The position numbers and the translations under genes are program-made. Shown here in pieces: positions 36,101-48,845 of a stretch of DNA of 64,000 bases (position 1 is the first letter of the stretch; every line of letters begins with the position of its first letter). The DNA is from Monomorium pharaonis. Its lineage: Eukaryota; Arthropoda; Insecta; Hymenoptera; Formicidae. The DNA is taken from contig NC_050469.1 of NCBI RefSeq assembly GCF_013373865.1, forward strand, positions 13,889,046 to 13,953,045, read 5' to 3'. The notes beneath the pieces were generated by a model. It worked only from the letters and a program-made list of their open reading frames with translations, was not told where the DNA came from and searched no databases.

Positions 36101-39100
36101 AGCCGCATCTGTTCTTGAAGTCGTCTAGATCCAAGGCCCAAACCATACCACCGCCGAGACCAAGTTTTTTGATCAGTTCTGCCTTCAGTTTGATTTGTTG
36201 AGCGTCATCGAAACTCACCCACTGGTCACCTTTGTAGGCATAAGGACCAATTCTTCTCTCTTTATCCTGAATAACTGTCCATCCCTTTTTCAATGTTCTT
36301 TCACATATCTGTCATAAAACGAAAAGGTAGGTTTAGGGTAAATTATATTTCTTTATTAGAAACTTGTTTAACGCTTTTATTTATACTTTTATTAGTGTTA
36401 AATTTTAATACCGAACTGACCTCGTAATATGACAAGAAACCTCTTGCTCTAGTCGCTTCCCCAGCCTCGCCGCCACCGTAAGTTGGCGCATTTAATCCGT
36501 GTACTTGTCTCTCCGCGAGTGAAAATGATTGTCCGTACAATGGGGCGCCCATAATTAACTTTTTCGGATTTGCACCCTTTTCTATCCAATAATGAATTGA
36601 AAAGTTCTAATAAAAAAGAGAATCAAACATTTTTATAACTTTCAAAGTTATTATTAATTTTCCTGGAAAATAATCTTTGAAAAAGCTTACGGCATTAAAT
36701 GTCGGTTCCCAGTCGTTCGGAAGATGATACAATGGTGCTACGTGGCCGGTCTTCTTGTCCCATTGACCATGGAAATCGTACGTCATCACAGATATCCAGT
36801 CCAGGTACTTAGATAAAACGGGAACGTCGTATCCCGCGTCAATCACCCTTTTACTCGGCGAGACGGCCGCAGAAAGAAGCAATCCTCGTGGCTTAAATTC
36901 ATCGCTCAACTCTTTCACCAGCTCAGCGAAGCTTCGCTTGTCAGATTCTGGACCTTTGTTGCAATCCACTTGCCAGCACACCGGATACTCCCAATCGAGA
37001 TCGAGGCCCTCAAAACCGTACTTCTCGAGGAAAACGAGAACTTGCGAGATGAATCTTCGCCTGGCCGACGGCGAATTCACCAGTTTGCTGTACTTGTCAC
37101 CGGCCGAATCATTCCAACCGCCTAGCGCCATCAGTACCTTCAGACCTTTTGCTTTAAACGCCGCCACTCTCTCGTAAAACTTGTTATCTATGTCGGCCCA
37201 GGGATCGTGGGATTTTATCGTTAAACTGCTACCGTCGAGCACGGAAAATCCGTAAAGCACGTGAGTGCAGAGATCGGGATCTATATCCTCCGGCACGAAT
37301 TTGCCGCCCTCCTGCCGATACCAGGCCCAATTAGTAAAATAGCAGATCATTTTAAACTCATCACTCTTGGGACTGTCATGCGTAACGCGGTCCACTGTAG
37401 TAGTCGGCCGTATCGCTTGCGTAGGCTTGACAGTCAACGTTGTCGGTGGCGGTGCCGGTGGCGACACAGGCTTGAGGGGCTTGTCGCGCCCATTCGCTGG
37501 TTCCGCCAGCACTTGCTGGATTGTGTGCATTAATGGATGGGCACCCTCGTTACATCGTCCGCGGAAATCGTCCAGATCCAGGGCCCACACCATACCACCG
37601 CCCAGACCCATGTCGCGCACAAACTGCGCTTTTCGCCTGATCATTTTTGCATCGTCGAAGCTGACCCATTGACTGCCCTTGTAGGCGTAAGGACCCATTC
37701 TACCTTCGGGATCCTGCACCACCGTCCAACCGCGATTACGCACTCGATCGCAAATCTCGTAGTAAGATAGAAAACCAGCAGCTCTGGTGAACTCTCCAGC
37801 ATTACCGGCACTCGCCGGAGAATTCAGACCAGTCCCAGCTTTTGGATCGTTGATTGTGAAGGATTGTCCGTACAACGGCATACCCATGACAATGCTTCTG
37901 GGTGGCGCGCCCTTCGAGATCCAATAATTGATTGAATAATTACCGTTGAAGTAGTAGAACTCGTCGTCCGGGTGATAATACAAAGGCGCAACGTGACCAG
38001 TTCGTTTATCCCATTGTCCGTGATAATCGTAGGCCATGACGGAGATCCAATCCAGATACTTGGCCAATGCCGGCACATCGTAACCTTTGTCGATTACTTT
38101 CTTACTCGGTGAGACCGCTGCCGAGAGGAGCAAACCCTTTGGCTTGAATTCAGCGCTTAATTCCCGCAACAGGGTTGCAAAGCTTTCTTTATCCGAATCT
38201 GGGCCCTTATTGCAATTCACCTGTTATCCAAATTTTGGAAAAAAATTAATAATAAATAAAGATCATAAACAATTTATATAGATCACGTACAAAAAAAACA
38301 AAACTTGAAATAATAATGTGTAAACAATAAATTTTATATTTAGGTAAACATTACTTCAATTATTTTCAGAGTACAATAAAAAAGGGTAACACGTACGAAA
38401 ATAATGATAAACAAAAATTGAAATGTTATTGCTTAATATTATCAAATGAAAAAGAAACAAACTCACCTGCCAGCAAACGGGATACTCCCAATCCAAGTCC
38501 AATCCGTCAAAACCGTATTTTTCGATAAATTGAATAGCATGAGCAATGAACTTCTTCCTAGCGGATGGGCTGTTCACAAGTCTGCTGTATTTGTCGCCGG
38601 CCGAGTCGTTCCACCCACCTAGCGCGAGAAGCACCTTAAGACCTCGCTTTTTGTACGCTACCACTCGCTCGTAGAAACGATTGTCGTAGTCTGCCCAGGA
38701 ATCGTGCGCCTTGATCACCAGCTCCGAATAATCGAGCACCGCGAATCCGTAAACGATATGCGTGCACAGGGTGTGATCGATGTGTTCCGGCAAGTAACGG
38801 CCGATTCCACGTCGGTACCAGGCCCAATTGGTGAAATAACACACGACCTTGTAGTATCCGGAAAGCGGAGACACCTTGTCGGGGTCTATAATCGCCGGAG
38901 GCAAAGTCGACGTAGGTTTACTTGTGGTCGACGTAGTTGGGGCTCTTTCCGTGGTAAATGTCGGTTGAGTGGTCGGTTTCTGCGAAACTGATGGTCGAGA
39001 GGAGGATGTGATCGTTGCTGTCGGCTGCGTGGTGATTTCCTTATCGCCGTCGTCATCCATACATTTCGCCCGGGACGGCCAATCGCAGATGCGGGTCTCA

Positions 39101-40450
39101 CTGTTAAAGTGCAAACCCGGCGCGCAACTGAACACCTCTTGACGGCCCCAAAGACACGCCTGGTAGCTTGTGCAATCACCCGGTACGCCGCTGTAGCTGC
39201 CGGAAGCGCAGGCCTAAAGTAATTATGATAATGATACTTATCAATATCAATTATCGATCTGCCATGAGATAAACGGACGAATTAATGAAGAATGAGCCGG
39301 ATATACAGTGGAGAAGATGCGATGCCGTGACACGTCACTAAGAATGTTTATGTTAATAGCGGTATATATTAACATTGAAATAGCGTCGAGGACTATTGTA
39401 TATTTATTTATTTATATTATTACTTACGGCTGGAGCGGTATCCTTGTCCACGAGCAGAGCGTTCTTGTGAGGTTTCTCAGTGCATGGGCTTTTGAAGGCC
39501 CAATCGCACATATTTTTCTCAGTGTTCCAATTCAAGCCTGGACCGCATTGCTGCGAGACGAGGTTGCCATTCACGCAAACCAGGAAACTCGTGCACGAAT
39601 TTGGATAGGGATAATATTGTCCGTGTTCACATGGTTTTTGCGGTTTTTGCGTCGGTTCCACAGAAACAGCAGGTTTCGACGTAGTGAGTTTTGTGGTCGC
39701 TATCGTCGTCGTCGTCGTCGTCGTTGTCGTTGACGGTCTGGTAACTTTGACAGTTGTAGTGAATGGCCTCTTTGTTGAGCTCCATGAAGGATTGTTTGTT
39801 GTTAAGGTCGAATCTGAAAAAGAGGTGAGAATTCATAAAAAGCAAGTTGTATTCTATACGATAACGTTAAGATCAGCACCTTGGAAAGAAATGTTATGCG
39901 CTTTCTGCTGTGTGACGCAGTTTAGAAGAAAAAGAATTAATATCGTGTAGAGATGTTGAAATAGGAAGGCCATGGTTTTCGCAGACGCAACCTGAGTGAA
40001 CGAGTCGGAGTTACTTGTACCCTTGCCAATCCCAGCGACTTTGCTTTGCGGCGGATAGCAAAGGGAGAGGATGCAAGAACGTTCTTTAGCCAGAGGCGAT
40101 AGTTGAATGGAGAAGATATGAGTATACGCGACGTTATTTGCATACGCAAACAGGTTTGTGGCCACGTTTATCCACGTGCTCGCTTATCGAAATAATTTTT
40201 ATGGATTAATAAAGAGTCCAATGTCACTGCGATAATTTTCTCGTTAATCTCAATGGGTTGATGCTATCAGCCTCACAAAGATGTGATTCACGTTCCGTGA
40301 CGATCGATCGTCGCGTGCGATTTCGTATCAAACGGCCAATTTGTGCACCGATTATTACTCGTCATTGCTTCGTCTGATCGTTTTAAGTCGTATAACCATG
40401 GACCGTTTCTCTGACAAATATAAAAGGAGGAAAAGGTAGAGAAGAGAGAA

Positions 40451-40486
<36 letters not shown>

Positions 40487-43400
40487 GAGAGATTGATCAA
40501 GAATTAGCACATCCGATTAATGCAAATTGATAATCTTACCAGTTGTTGCTTGACATTTCGCTGCCGATGGCCAGTCGCACAGTTGTCGTTTCGCGTCCCA
40601 GTGTAATCCTGGTGCACATTGTTCGCGCTTCAATTCGCCGCGGACACATCTATAATAATTTTCGCAATTTGCAGGATCCCTGTAATACTCGCCACTAGTA
40701 CAATTTGTTTCCGGCCTGGTAGCAATCGGTTCTTGCGTCGCACAGTCAGTCGAAATTCCGTGACAAGAACTGGACAAAATTTAAAACTTTGTGTAAATAA
40801 GAAAATGCATGTTTACAAGGACTTTTAAGTCAAATTTTTCAATATTGAATTCTTCATGTCGAAAATTTTTTTACATTTTTTATACCAATTTTTATACACT
40901 TTTAAGAAATTCAAGAATATTGATAAAATCCATATCTTTTATCAAATTCTTTTATAGAATCTTAGAACATTTTAGAATTTATATCTATAAAAAATTCGGA
41001 AAAAATGTAAATTTTTAAAATAAATTTTTGAAAAGTTTCAATTCGTATAAAAATTTTAAGAAAAATTTTCACCAAGGCTTTCAAACGAGCTGAAGCATAA
41101 TTGTAATATAATTAAGATATACATTATGCAAATCTTATGTGGCAATATATAAATGCTGAACATTGTCGTTTGCCTCGGATTTTTTTTTTATTTAAAAATG
41201 AAAAACTGTAATATAAAGAGACAAGCAATAATTTATTTCTAATATTTTTTTTTTTACCTCGATGTAGTCGTAGTGCTGCTAGGCGCTATACTTGGTTTTT
41301 GAGTTGTGGTAGGCTTTGTTACACTTTCTGGAACTTTGCTGGGTTTCTGGCTGGTCCAGGTCCACGTGGGCCACGTGGTTCTGGTCGTCTGTTGAGTCGT
41401 GGTGCTGCTCGGTCGTTCCGTCCACGTGGGCCACGTGGTAGACGTTGTCATTGGCGTGGTAGGTTGAGGATTGCCGTCCGCGGCGTCACTGTGAGTAGTT
41501 AGGGTCGGTGCTTGAGGTGTCACTGGTTGCGGTGGACGTTCGCAGCTTTCCGAAATGGGAATCGACAAGCGACCTTTTAATTGGAATAATTATGTGTCAA
41601 AACTATTTAAGACATCAAATAAAACATTAAGACAATAATATGCGTAATAATGAAAATATTACAACAAATAAGATAAAAGATAATTATAGCTTATTATTAT
41701 ATATATAAAAAAAGTATTAATATAAATATAGTATCAATAAAAATAATATAACACGCACCTAGAGCACGATTTATGGTTTTCAATAGAGGATACGATTCTA
41801 AACAGCAAAAATTCTGAAAATCGTCTAGGTCGACGGTCCACATTGTAGCTCCACCAAAGCCATTTCCTATGATGTATTTGCCCTTAGCGTAAACACTCTC
41901 TCGATCCTCGTAACCTACCCACTGGTCCTCAAAGTAAGCACTTGGACCTAAAGTTTTTTAGATTTAATAAGTATGCATATTTTTTGTGCGAATGTAATAT
42001 AGTATGTGAGATATCATGTACAATTGCTTACCAACTCCTACTTTCCATTTGCGTTGCTTGATTCTCTCGCAGATTTCATAATACGCCAACATTCCAGGTT
42101 GCTTGGTGAATTCTCCTGGCTTGCCGGGGCCGGTCGTGGGATCACCCAGATCGGCTTGGCTCGGCTTCGAGAGTCGATAAGACTGTCCATATAGCGGGAT
42201 ACCGACTAGAAGCTTGGATTTCTCAGCGCCAAGACCCACGAGATAGTTCATGGTAAAATTCTGCAATATTATCGAACGTATTACATCTTACAAATTCGCG
42301 TTAAAAGCACTTTTGCGCGAATTCAAACTTACGACGTTGTAATAATATTTGCTGTCGGTTGGTAACCCGAACAAGGGTGCTATGTGTGCCAGCTTGGATT
42401 CCCACGCTCCGTGATAATCATACGTCATGACCGACATGAAATCGACAGTCTGCGAGATTTCGCGCACTTCGTACGCCTGGTCGATGACCTCTTTGTACCC
42501 CGACAGGGCAACGGCCAAGAGAAGGGGTGGATCCTGCCTGTTGAACTCCTCTCTCAATTCCCGCACCAGCTTAGTGAAGTTTGGCTTGTCGGAATCCGGG
42601 CCTTTCTTGCAGTCACTCTGCCAGCACTTGGGGTAGCTCCATTCGAGTGACAGACCGTCGAAATTATGCTTCTTCAGGAAGTTCACCGTGGAAATGATGA
42701 ACTTACGACGTGCGACGCCGCTACTGATCAATCGGGAATATTTATCGCCGGAACTATCGGTCCACCCACCTAATGCCAGTAATATTCTCGACTCTTTGAT
42801 CGAGGTTACTCGCTGGTACAAGTCTGGAATGAGTTATTCGGGAATTCAATTGTTTCTTAAACAAAAAATTAATTTCAAAATAAGAACAAATAATTGCAAA
42901 ATTTATCTTTGATAAGTAGGTTCGTCTTGGCAGCTCGTACGACCTCGTTTAAACTCTGCCACTCAATATTTTACTGTTTTAAACGAAGGAGCACACTCCC
43001 CCAGAGTAGAATCTAACTCAGTTTTGATATTGGTTAGACTGAGACCTTTCAAATGAAAATATTGTATCACATAACAATGACTAATTTTTTCCATGTTTCC
43101 AAATTCACTGAGAGAGTTCACTATTGATGGCTGCCGAACAAATACTAAGTAACGTCTTCAAACTTCACACTTAAGCTTTATAAGGGCTGCGGTCCACTTG
43201 ACGCTACAAATGCTTCAAAGCGTTTGATTGACCAATTGAAGCAAAGAATTTTACGAATTGACCAATCAAAGAATGCTTCGAAACGTTTGTAGCGTGGACC
43301 GTAGCCAAGGTTAGTACTTTCTATCATAGTAATTTTTTTTTAAACAACAATCGCCATTTATACGTCAGGTGCTTCTGGGACTACCCTCGTATAACGTTTC

Positions 43401-46400
43401 AGATGTAACGTCCAAAATAGACCTTTTCAAGTTGCGAATTAATCTAGTCTCTAGTTTTCTTTAACTTTTTCAAATGCTTGGCAATTGAATTATCATGCTC
43501 ACTATTTTCGATGTCGGCCCAAGGGTCGAACGGTTGAGTCAACAGCGTCTCTGGATTCAATCCCGCAAAGGCGTAGATAATATCGGTGCAGAGACTCGAG
43601 TCCAGGTGTTCCGGCACGAATTTGCCGTCTCCTTTGCGATAGAGTGCCCAGGATGTCATGTAACATGCCACGCGCGGACCGGTCTGCTTTAATTTCTTTT
43701 TCGACGATGTTGTATTTTGGCCGACGATTTTATCGGAAACACTGGGCTTGCAGATCTCTAGTGTCCCCGCCGCGGTGGCCCTCACACATTGCCTCTCCGT
43801 CAGATCAAAGAATCGACCGTGCCCGCAGTGACGATGATGCTGCACTCCTGATGAGGAAAAAAAAGAAACGCATGGGAATTTTATAATTTATTTATGACGA
43901 ATAAATTTTAGCGATTTCTGTTTAATTTGATAGCGAGCGCTACCTTTGACGCAGGCATAAAACGCAGAACAGTTTTCTGGGTCCCTGAAGAGACCGTCCT
44001 TCGGACATTTCTTTGCTGGAGCATTTTCGTAATATCCTAAGGATCGCGCTGCGGCGTTCAGCATCGGCCAAGGATTTCCGCAGATACCCTACGGAATTCA
44101 TATTCATGTTAAATAACGTGGATTTCAAACAGTCCAATACTATTGTCGTCAATAATAAAAACATATAATGGAAAATCTTTCCTTTATCAATCTTCCAATT
44201 TTAATACGCTTTTCCCAACTATGCTGCGATATCAAAATCTACGAAAATTTTAACGAGACCTATTAAGAATCAGAAATAAGTCTGAAACTGTTAATTACCT
44301 GAAAGTCGTCTAGATCCAGTGACCACAGTGAAACCCCGCCGAGTCCCATCGCCCGGACGAACGCCGTTTTAATCTTAACCGATATAGGATCATCATAACC
44401 GATCCACTGATCGCCCTGCTTCACGTACGGTCCTTCCTCGTCCCTACCAGAGATCCATAAACCTCTTTCCAGTTTCTCGCACACCTACGGAGAACGTCTG
44501 TCCGTTAATTGGTTCTTCCAAACAAATATTTTCTAAGTCTCCTATCGTTACTTCACCTCGTAATAAGCCAATTTTCCATCTCGCCATTTAGTGTAAGCAC
44601 CCTCTTTGCCCGGTTCCTGAGCGGGCGCACCGACGTCGGTGCGATTACTGAACTTCAGGGTGTAACCCTGACCAAAAATCGGGATGGCGAGGACAATCTT
44701 CGATCGTTGCTCGGCGCTGACCTGCTCGATCCACTTGCTTGCGTTTCGCACGATGAAGCTCAAGGGGCCGGGATGAAGAACGTGGCGCTCCGTTCTTTCG
44801 CAAGTGGAACAAGCCGACTGAACGTCCCGCCAGCTTTTCAGGATTATCAAATCGACGATCGACACGAGTTCCGAATCCACGGGATCCTCCGGTTTCAGCG
44901 CTACCGCGAGAGTGTATCCCTTTTTGGCTAACGGGGCACCGATCAACTTCAGCAGAATCTTAAATTGCGGCCAGTCCGAGGCGGCGGTCGGCCAATCGAG
45001 CTCGACGCCGTCGAAGCGGTATTCCTCGAGAAATTTGAGAATAGATTCCCGTAACGGAAAGTTGGTCGAGAGATTGGCGTTTCGTTGAATAACCAGGCTG
45101 CGATGTCGATTCGGCTGGATGGATATCAGCACACGGAGCGCTGGGTCCTTCAAACGTAATCCTGTGGCAGCGTTGTATCCGCCTAATAGGAAACGATAAA
45201 AGTTAATAATATCGAACGTCAAATAATCTAACACCTTTCTAAAGAATAGTCTCTGTTAAATACTTCTAATATTTTTATATTATTATATGATATACCTTTA
45301 ACTCGATCATACTCTGGATCGCCGGGAACAACGGAATCTTTTCTGTCTATAACAGGTGACAAAATAATAAAGTTAATAATTAAGATAACATAAATGCAAA
45401 CAAGTAGCGTATACTTCTACGACAAATCGGTTACCGATGATAGCTTTGGAGTATACCAGATGGGTGCACTTGTAGTCCGGCACATTTTGCGGATACAAGG
45501 AGAACGGTTCCGGTCTGTGAACGGCATCGGAGTTGAAGCGGCAGACTATTTTGGGTTCGAGAATCTGCTGCGTTCTTCGCAAGGTCGGCGGTGCCACGGG
45601 CTCGATCCAGATCGACTCGTGATCCAAATCGACGCCGAAAAATGGCGCCTCGCGATGCTCCACCGCGTCTCTCAACGGCAATCTTCTGCTGTCGCTGTGA
45701 ACATAATCCATTATTTCTTGTACAATTTTATATATATATAAAATTTAATGTTATAATATTATTAAATTTAATGATAAGTATTGTATAAAATTTTTGCATA
45801 TTAAATAAAAATAAAGTAAAATCATTAATTAAATTATACTTTATCAGCTTTTCAATAAATTTAAATTTTTCAATTCTCGTATCGCCATTTTTTACTAAAA
45901 ATTCTGCGGAATCTCAATTAGATTGAGAAAATAATTTAACTTTGAATGCAATAGTCATTATTAAAAAATTAATTTTAAGATTCGAAAAAAAAAAAATATC
46001 CCGTTGAAAATATCGAAAGGAATATCAAGAAAAAAAAAATATGGAAGGCTCTTTCAGATTCCCTTATGCAATTTGATACCAATATGCGACTCGTTGCGAA
46101 TTGTTTACGATACGAGAAGTGTGAAGCGTTGAAGCGTCGGAGTGCGTGAATACTAAATATTCTTCGGGCAGTCACCTCTCGAAGTCGTTTAGGAATGTCG
46201 GATTCGGCTTAACGTTCAGCACGTTGGCCGGCAGAGATTCGACCGCGTCGCGCAGGGGATACCTGTGCGAGCCGAACTCATCGTAATCTAAATCATTCGA
46301 CAGGCGGCCGGAGGTCGGCAGGACCGGCGAGCTTTCGACGGCGTCTCTCCGGAAGGTGGGAAGAGACCTGTGTGGCTGCCGCTGCCGCTGATGCTGATGG

Positions 46401-46504
46401 TCCCATGGCGGCGGGGGAGGCTGGATCTCCCGGACCGGTACTCGATTAGAAGGAACGGCCAACGATAAACCCACCAGCCAGGTCAAGATAATCCAAGCGG
46501 CCAT
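33156..46504 (-). CDS. Cht10: chitinase 10 (group II, five GH18 domains)
   Basis: Secreted giant chitinase that breaks down cuticle and gut-lining chitin at moulting. 22 exons on the minus strand: 46176-46504, 45435-45694, 45296-45346, 44557-45182, 44299-44484, 43944-44088, 43503-43847, 42333-42823, 42032-42260, 41759-41947, 41258-41573, 40540-40769, 39428-39813, 38467-39213, 36691-38220, 36421-36606, 36020-36308, 35485-35837, 34932-35369, 34193-34681, 33989-34114, 33156-33314. All phases fit: 8100 bases, 2699 residues, the size reported for beetle CHT10. Signal peptide MAAWIILTWLVGLSLAV. Order: GH18-1, chitin-binding CBM14, GH18-2, Ser/Thr-rich linker, three CBM14, GH18-3, GH18-4, CBM14, GH18-5. 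Each CBM14 has its six-cysteine pattern (for example CAPGLHWDAKRQLCDWP). GH18-1 and -2 lack the catalytic Glu. An acceptor just before ATG 46504 implies a 5' non-coding exon. Confidence 0.97.
33180..35315 (-). other. Cht10: GH18 domain 5 of chitinase 10, catalytic residues intact
   Basis: The last domain, over exons 19-22. FDGLDLDWEFP keeps the Asp-Asp-Glu triad (Phe replaces the usual Tyr next to it). LLGLGGWNDSKDDKYSR, INVVTYDYHSGWGSETGH and GGMIWSMDLDDF are present. The protein ends about 20 residues after the barrel, with no transmembrane or chitin-binding tail. Confidence 0.9.
36050..37355 (-). other. Cht10: GH18 domain 4 of chitinase 10, catalytic residues intact
   Basis: It starts MICYFTNWAWYRQEGGKF in the same long exon as the end of domain 3, with only a Pro/Thr linker (about 60 residues) between them and no chitin-binding domain. 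The segment FEGLDLDWEYP keeps both catalytic Asp and the Glu. Domains 3 and 4 are very alike (for example SAAVSPSK followed by VIDxGYDVP in both), which suggests an old tandem duplication. Confidence 0.9.
37504..38850 (-). other. Cht10: GH18 domain 3 of chitinase 10, catalytic residues intact
   Basis: It starts VVCYFTNWAWYRRG in the 747-base exon and continues in the 1530-base exon. The catalytic segment FDGLDLDWEYP, the KVLLALGGWNDS strand, ISVMAYDYHGQWD and GGMVWALDLDDF are all canonical, so it should be an active endochitinase domain. Confidence 0.9.
40431..40490. repeat. (AG)n-rich microsatellite in chitinase 10 intron 12
   Basis: A run of AG dinucleotides with a few AAG interruptions. 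It has no visible role. Confidence 0.9.
41762..43673 (-). other. Cht10: GH18 domain 2 of chitinase 10, predicted inactive
   Basis: About residues 590-945. It starts VACYMTSWALYRKGDGKF. The active-site segment reads FDGLSLEWSYP (near 42650): two Asp positions are Ser and Glu, and the catalytic Glu is Ser. The rest of the barrel is intact (LLALGGWTDSSGDKYSR, FMSVMTYDYHGAWE, TMWTVDLDDF). Confidence 0.85.
43185..43306. repeat. hairpin MITE-like element, copy B, in chitinase 10 intron 7
   Basis: The left arm GGCTGCGGTCCACTTGACGC pairs with the right arm, whose inverse is GGCTACGGTCCACGCTACAA. The core TTGATTGACCAATTGAAGC and TTGACCAATCAAAGAATGC match the element at 4591-4698, so both are copies of one family. 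Confidence 0.75.
44050..45552 (-). other. Cht10: GH18 domain 1 of chitinase 10, predicted inactive
   Basis: About residues 155-495. The active-site segment normally FDGxDxDWEYP reads FDGVELDWPTA (near 45000): the proton-donor Glu is Pro. The fold motifs remain (IPIFGQGYTL, LAYYE, GLGGVSLWSLDLDDF). It probably binds chitin or helps folding rather than cleaving it. Confidence 0.85.
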
Positions 46505-46510
46505 GGCTCG

Positions 46511-48845
46511 CTGAAATGACAAATCGCATTGACACTTTTTAAACGCGCGTCCCTCCTCGCGAGAACCTGCTTGCAAAGGGAAAGAGAGAGAGAGAGAGAA
46601 TCTTTCTGCGAAATGTTTGAAACGCGCTTTTTACGCGTTATCTCCAAAGGGCGGAGGCCGGTTTGACTTGTACTTGGCTAGACGTACTCGGCTAGAGCGT
46701 GAAAGGCAGTGCGATACACGTCGGAATGCATTTCGCGCTGAAGCACGTATGTACGTACCTATACGTTGGTTTGTTTACTCGCGCCTTCCGCGGATATCGG
46801 GATGACGGTCCCGCGCGGCTTCCAACGACGAGCGCGAGGAATCGAAAAAGGGAAAAAGACGGCCTTGGAGGTGGCGGAGACTCTCGTCCACTTGTCGCGT
46901 ACAGCCTCGTTGCTCCTTTTCCACCGCGCGCGTGTCTTATTTATCGCGATTTCCAGTTAGGCCCGTCAATGGCCGGGAATTACTTATGCGGCACGCAACC
47001 AATTCAATAACGAGACTAACCGATCCCGTTTAGAATATTTATGAGGTATACAGAACGCGAAAATGTAAATTTCTGCCTGTGCTTTCCTCAAAATAAATAC
47101 GTTTTCGCCGAATGTTTACACGAAACAAGATATTTACCATTGATATTTGTATTGTTTGGAGTGGTAGCTTTTTCGAAGATCCTTTTTCTTCCTCTTTCGA
47201 AGCTTTACAGCATTTGGCCGTGGCAAATATTGTGATCTCTAAGAAGCGATGTTGACGAATTTACACCGCCTGAAAATAAGAAATAAGAGAAGGTGTAGTC
47301 TCGATGGCTCTACTCGAGGATACTTAACGGTCGAAAGGAAGAGCCGGACGGCGAGGGTTAAAACGTTCCGTCCTCGTGCGGTCTTGCAACCACGTTCTTT
47401 CACGCGGAGTTGGATACAGTACGCTGCGACGATTAACGAAGGTGTATACGTAAATGCGCTGAAAGCCGAAGTAGCTCAATAAATTATAGCTCAACCCTTA
47501 TACGCTTCTCGAACTTTTTCTTACTATAACTTGTGTTACTTCGTTTTTTATATTATGTCTCCCCGTGAGTATGAACTGACCGTTTAATTTTCGTTGTTTG
47601 ACGGACGGTTTGTGGCGGAATGATCGCCATAGAAGAACGCAAGTCGATGCCGCTCATGTACCGTCTATTAAAAATGCGGGCCTCGTCGAAGGAAGATGAG
47701 ACATGCGATACGAACGATGGTATATCGCGCGAAATTCCGATGTACTTTTGCAAAGAGTCTACAGACGCAAGAATTAAGTTCTTTCTATCCGATTATTTTG
47801 GATACCGTTAAGAAATGATTGAAATATTAATGAATCTTCTTGACAATATTCTCGCGCTAAAAAATACGACAAAGCGTTAATATTGAATTGATTAATGATG
47901 CGGTTTTTGCAGAAATTAGAGGAAGTGATGGTTTCTAAGTTTTTGCGTTAAAATGAAATAAATTATTAATGGAAAAGTGATACAAGCTGTTTAATTTACC
48001 GAGTTCCAACCAAGCTGTTTTCCTTATGTGCATTCGTTTAATGAGTTTGCATCGTTAAAGCACATAATGACGCGTTCAATGATTAGCGGCTTTGCTGTGT
48101 TATTTTTATCAAACGCATTCCTCGCGATCATCTCTGTTTCTCTTTCCGGAGGTCAAAACATTTATCTCGTGTAATTTATCCCATGCAATTTTTATGAAAC
48201 GTAAAAAAAATATCGATTTAAAATAAAAGTTCGATGCAATCTAGATCTTAACGAGCCGACGATTAAACTGCGTCATTTAATCGCGTTATTAAAAGTGTTA
48301 AAATTAATATAGTCATTAGAGAAATTATCAGATTCCGCGTAGCGATCGTGTAACCTTTTCTCCCGGATGGAAAATTTTTATCAATGAAGAAAACGGCGAA
48401 ATTTGCCACTCTTCGCGCTTTTCGCCCCAGGGAAAATTTATATGATCTACCTGTCGCTAAACATAATATATTTCACAATACTCTATGATCTCTTACACCA
48501 CCAGGTCTTGCCAGTTTCCCGTCTTCGGAGCTCGGGTAACCTCGGGAAACTTTTTCGCCGCGATCGCGAATCGACGTTAGGTGTGTTACAAACGGACCTT
48601 CCTGATTTCTCTTCCGCGGCACCGATGCGTATGAACTGTCACTGACAGGATGGCTCGATGAAGCACTTGTCCGTTCGCGGCGCGCGATCTAACCGCACGG
48701 AAACGGGGCCCGCCGGGGTCTCCTCGGGAGGTGTGCGCGCGATGAATTTTAAAAGACACCACCGAGAACGGCGGGGAGGGCCAACAATCTGGTATTCCGG
48801 ACGCGCGAGGACGTCCATATATACCTACTCCTCCATCCAAGGAGG
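46511..48845. other. chitinase 10 upstream region
   Basis: It contains the likely non-coding first exon and promoter of chitinase 10 (GC-rich 46.6-47.0 kb, with a (GA)n run at about 46583-46600). 47.8-48.35 kb is AT-rich, and GC rises again from 48.5 kb towards the exon at 48846. The open frames here have no domain support. Confidence 0.45.
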
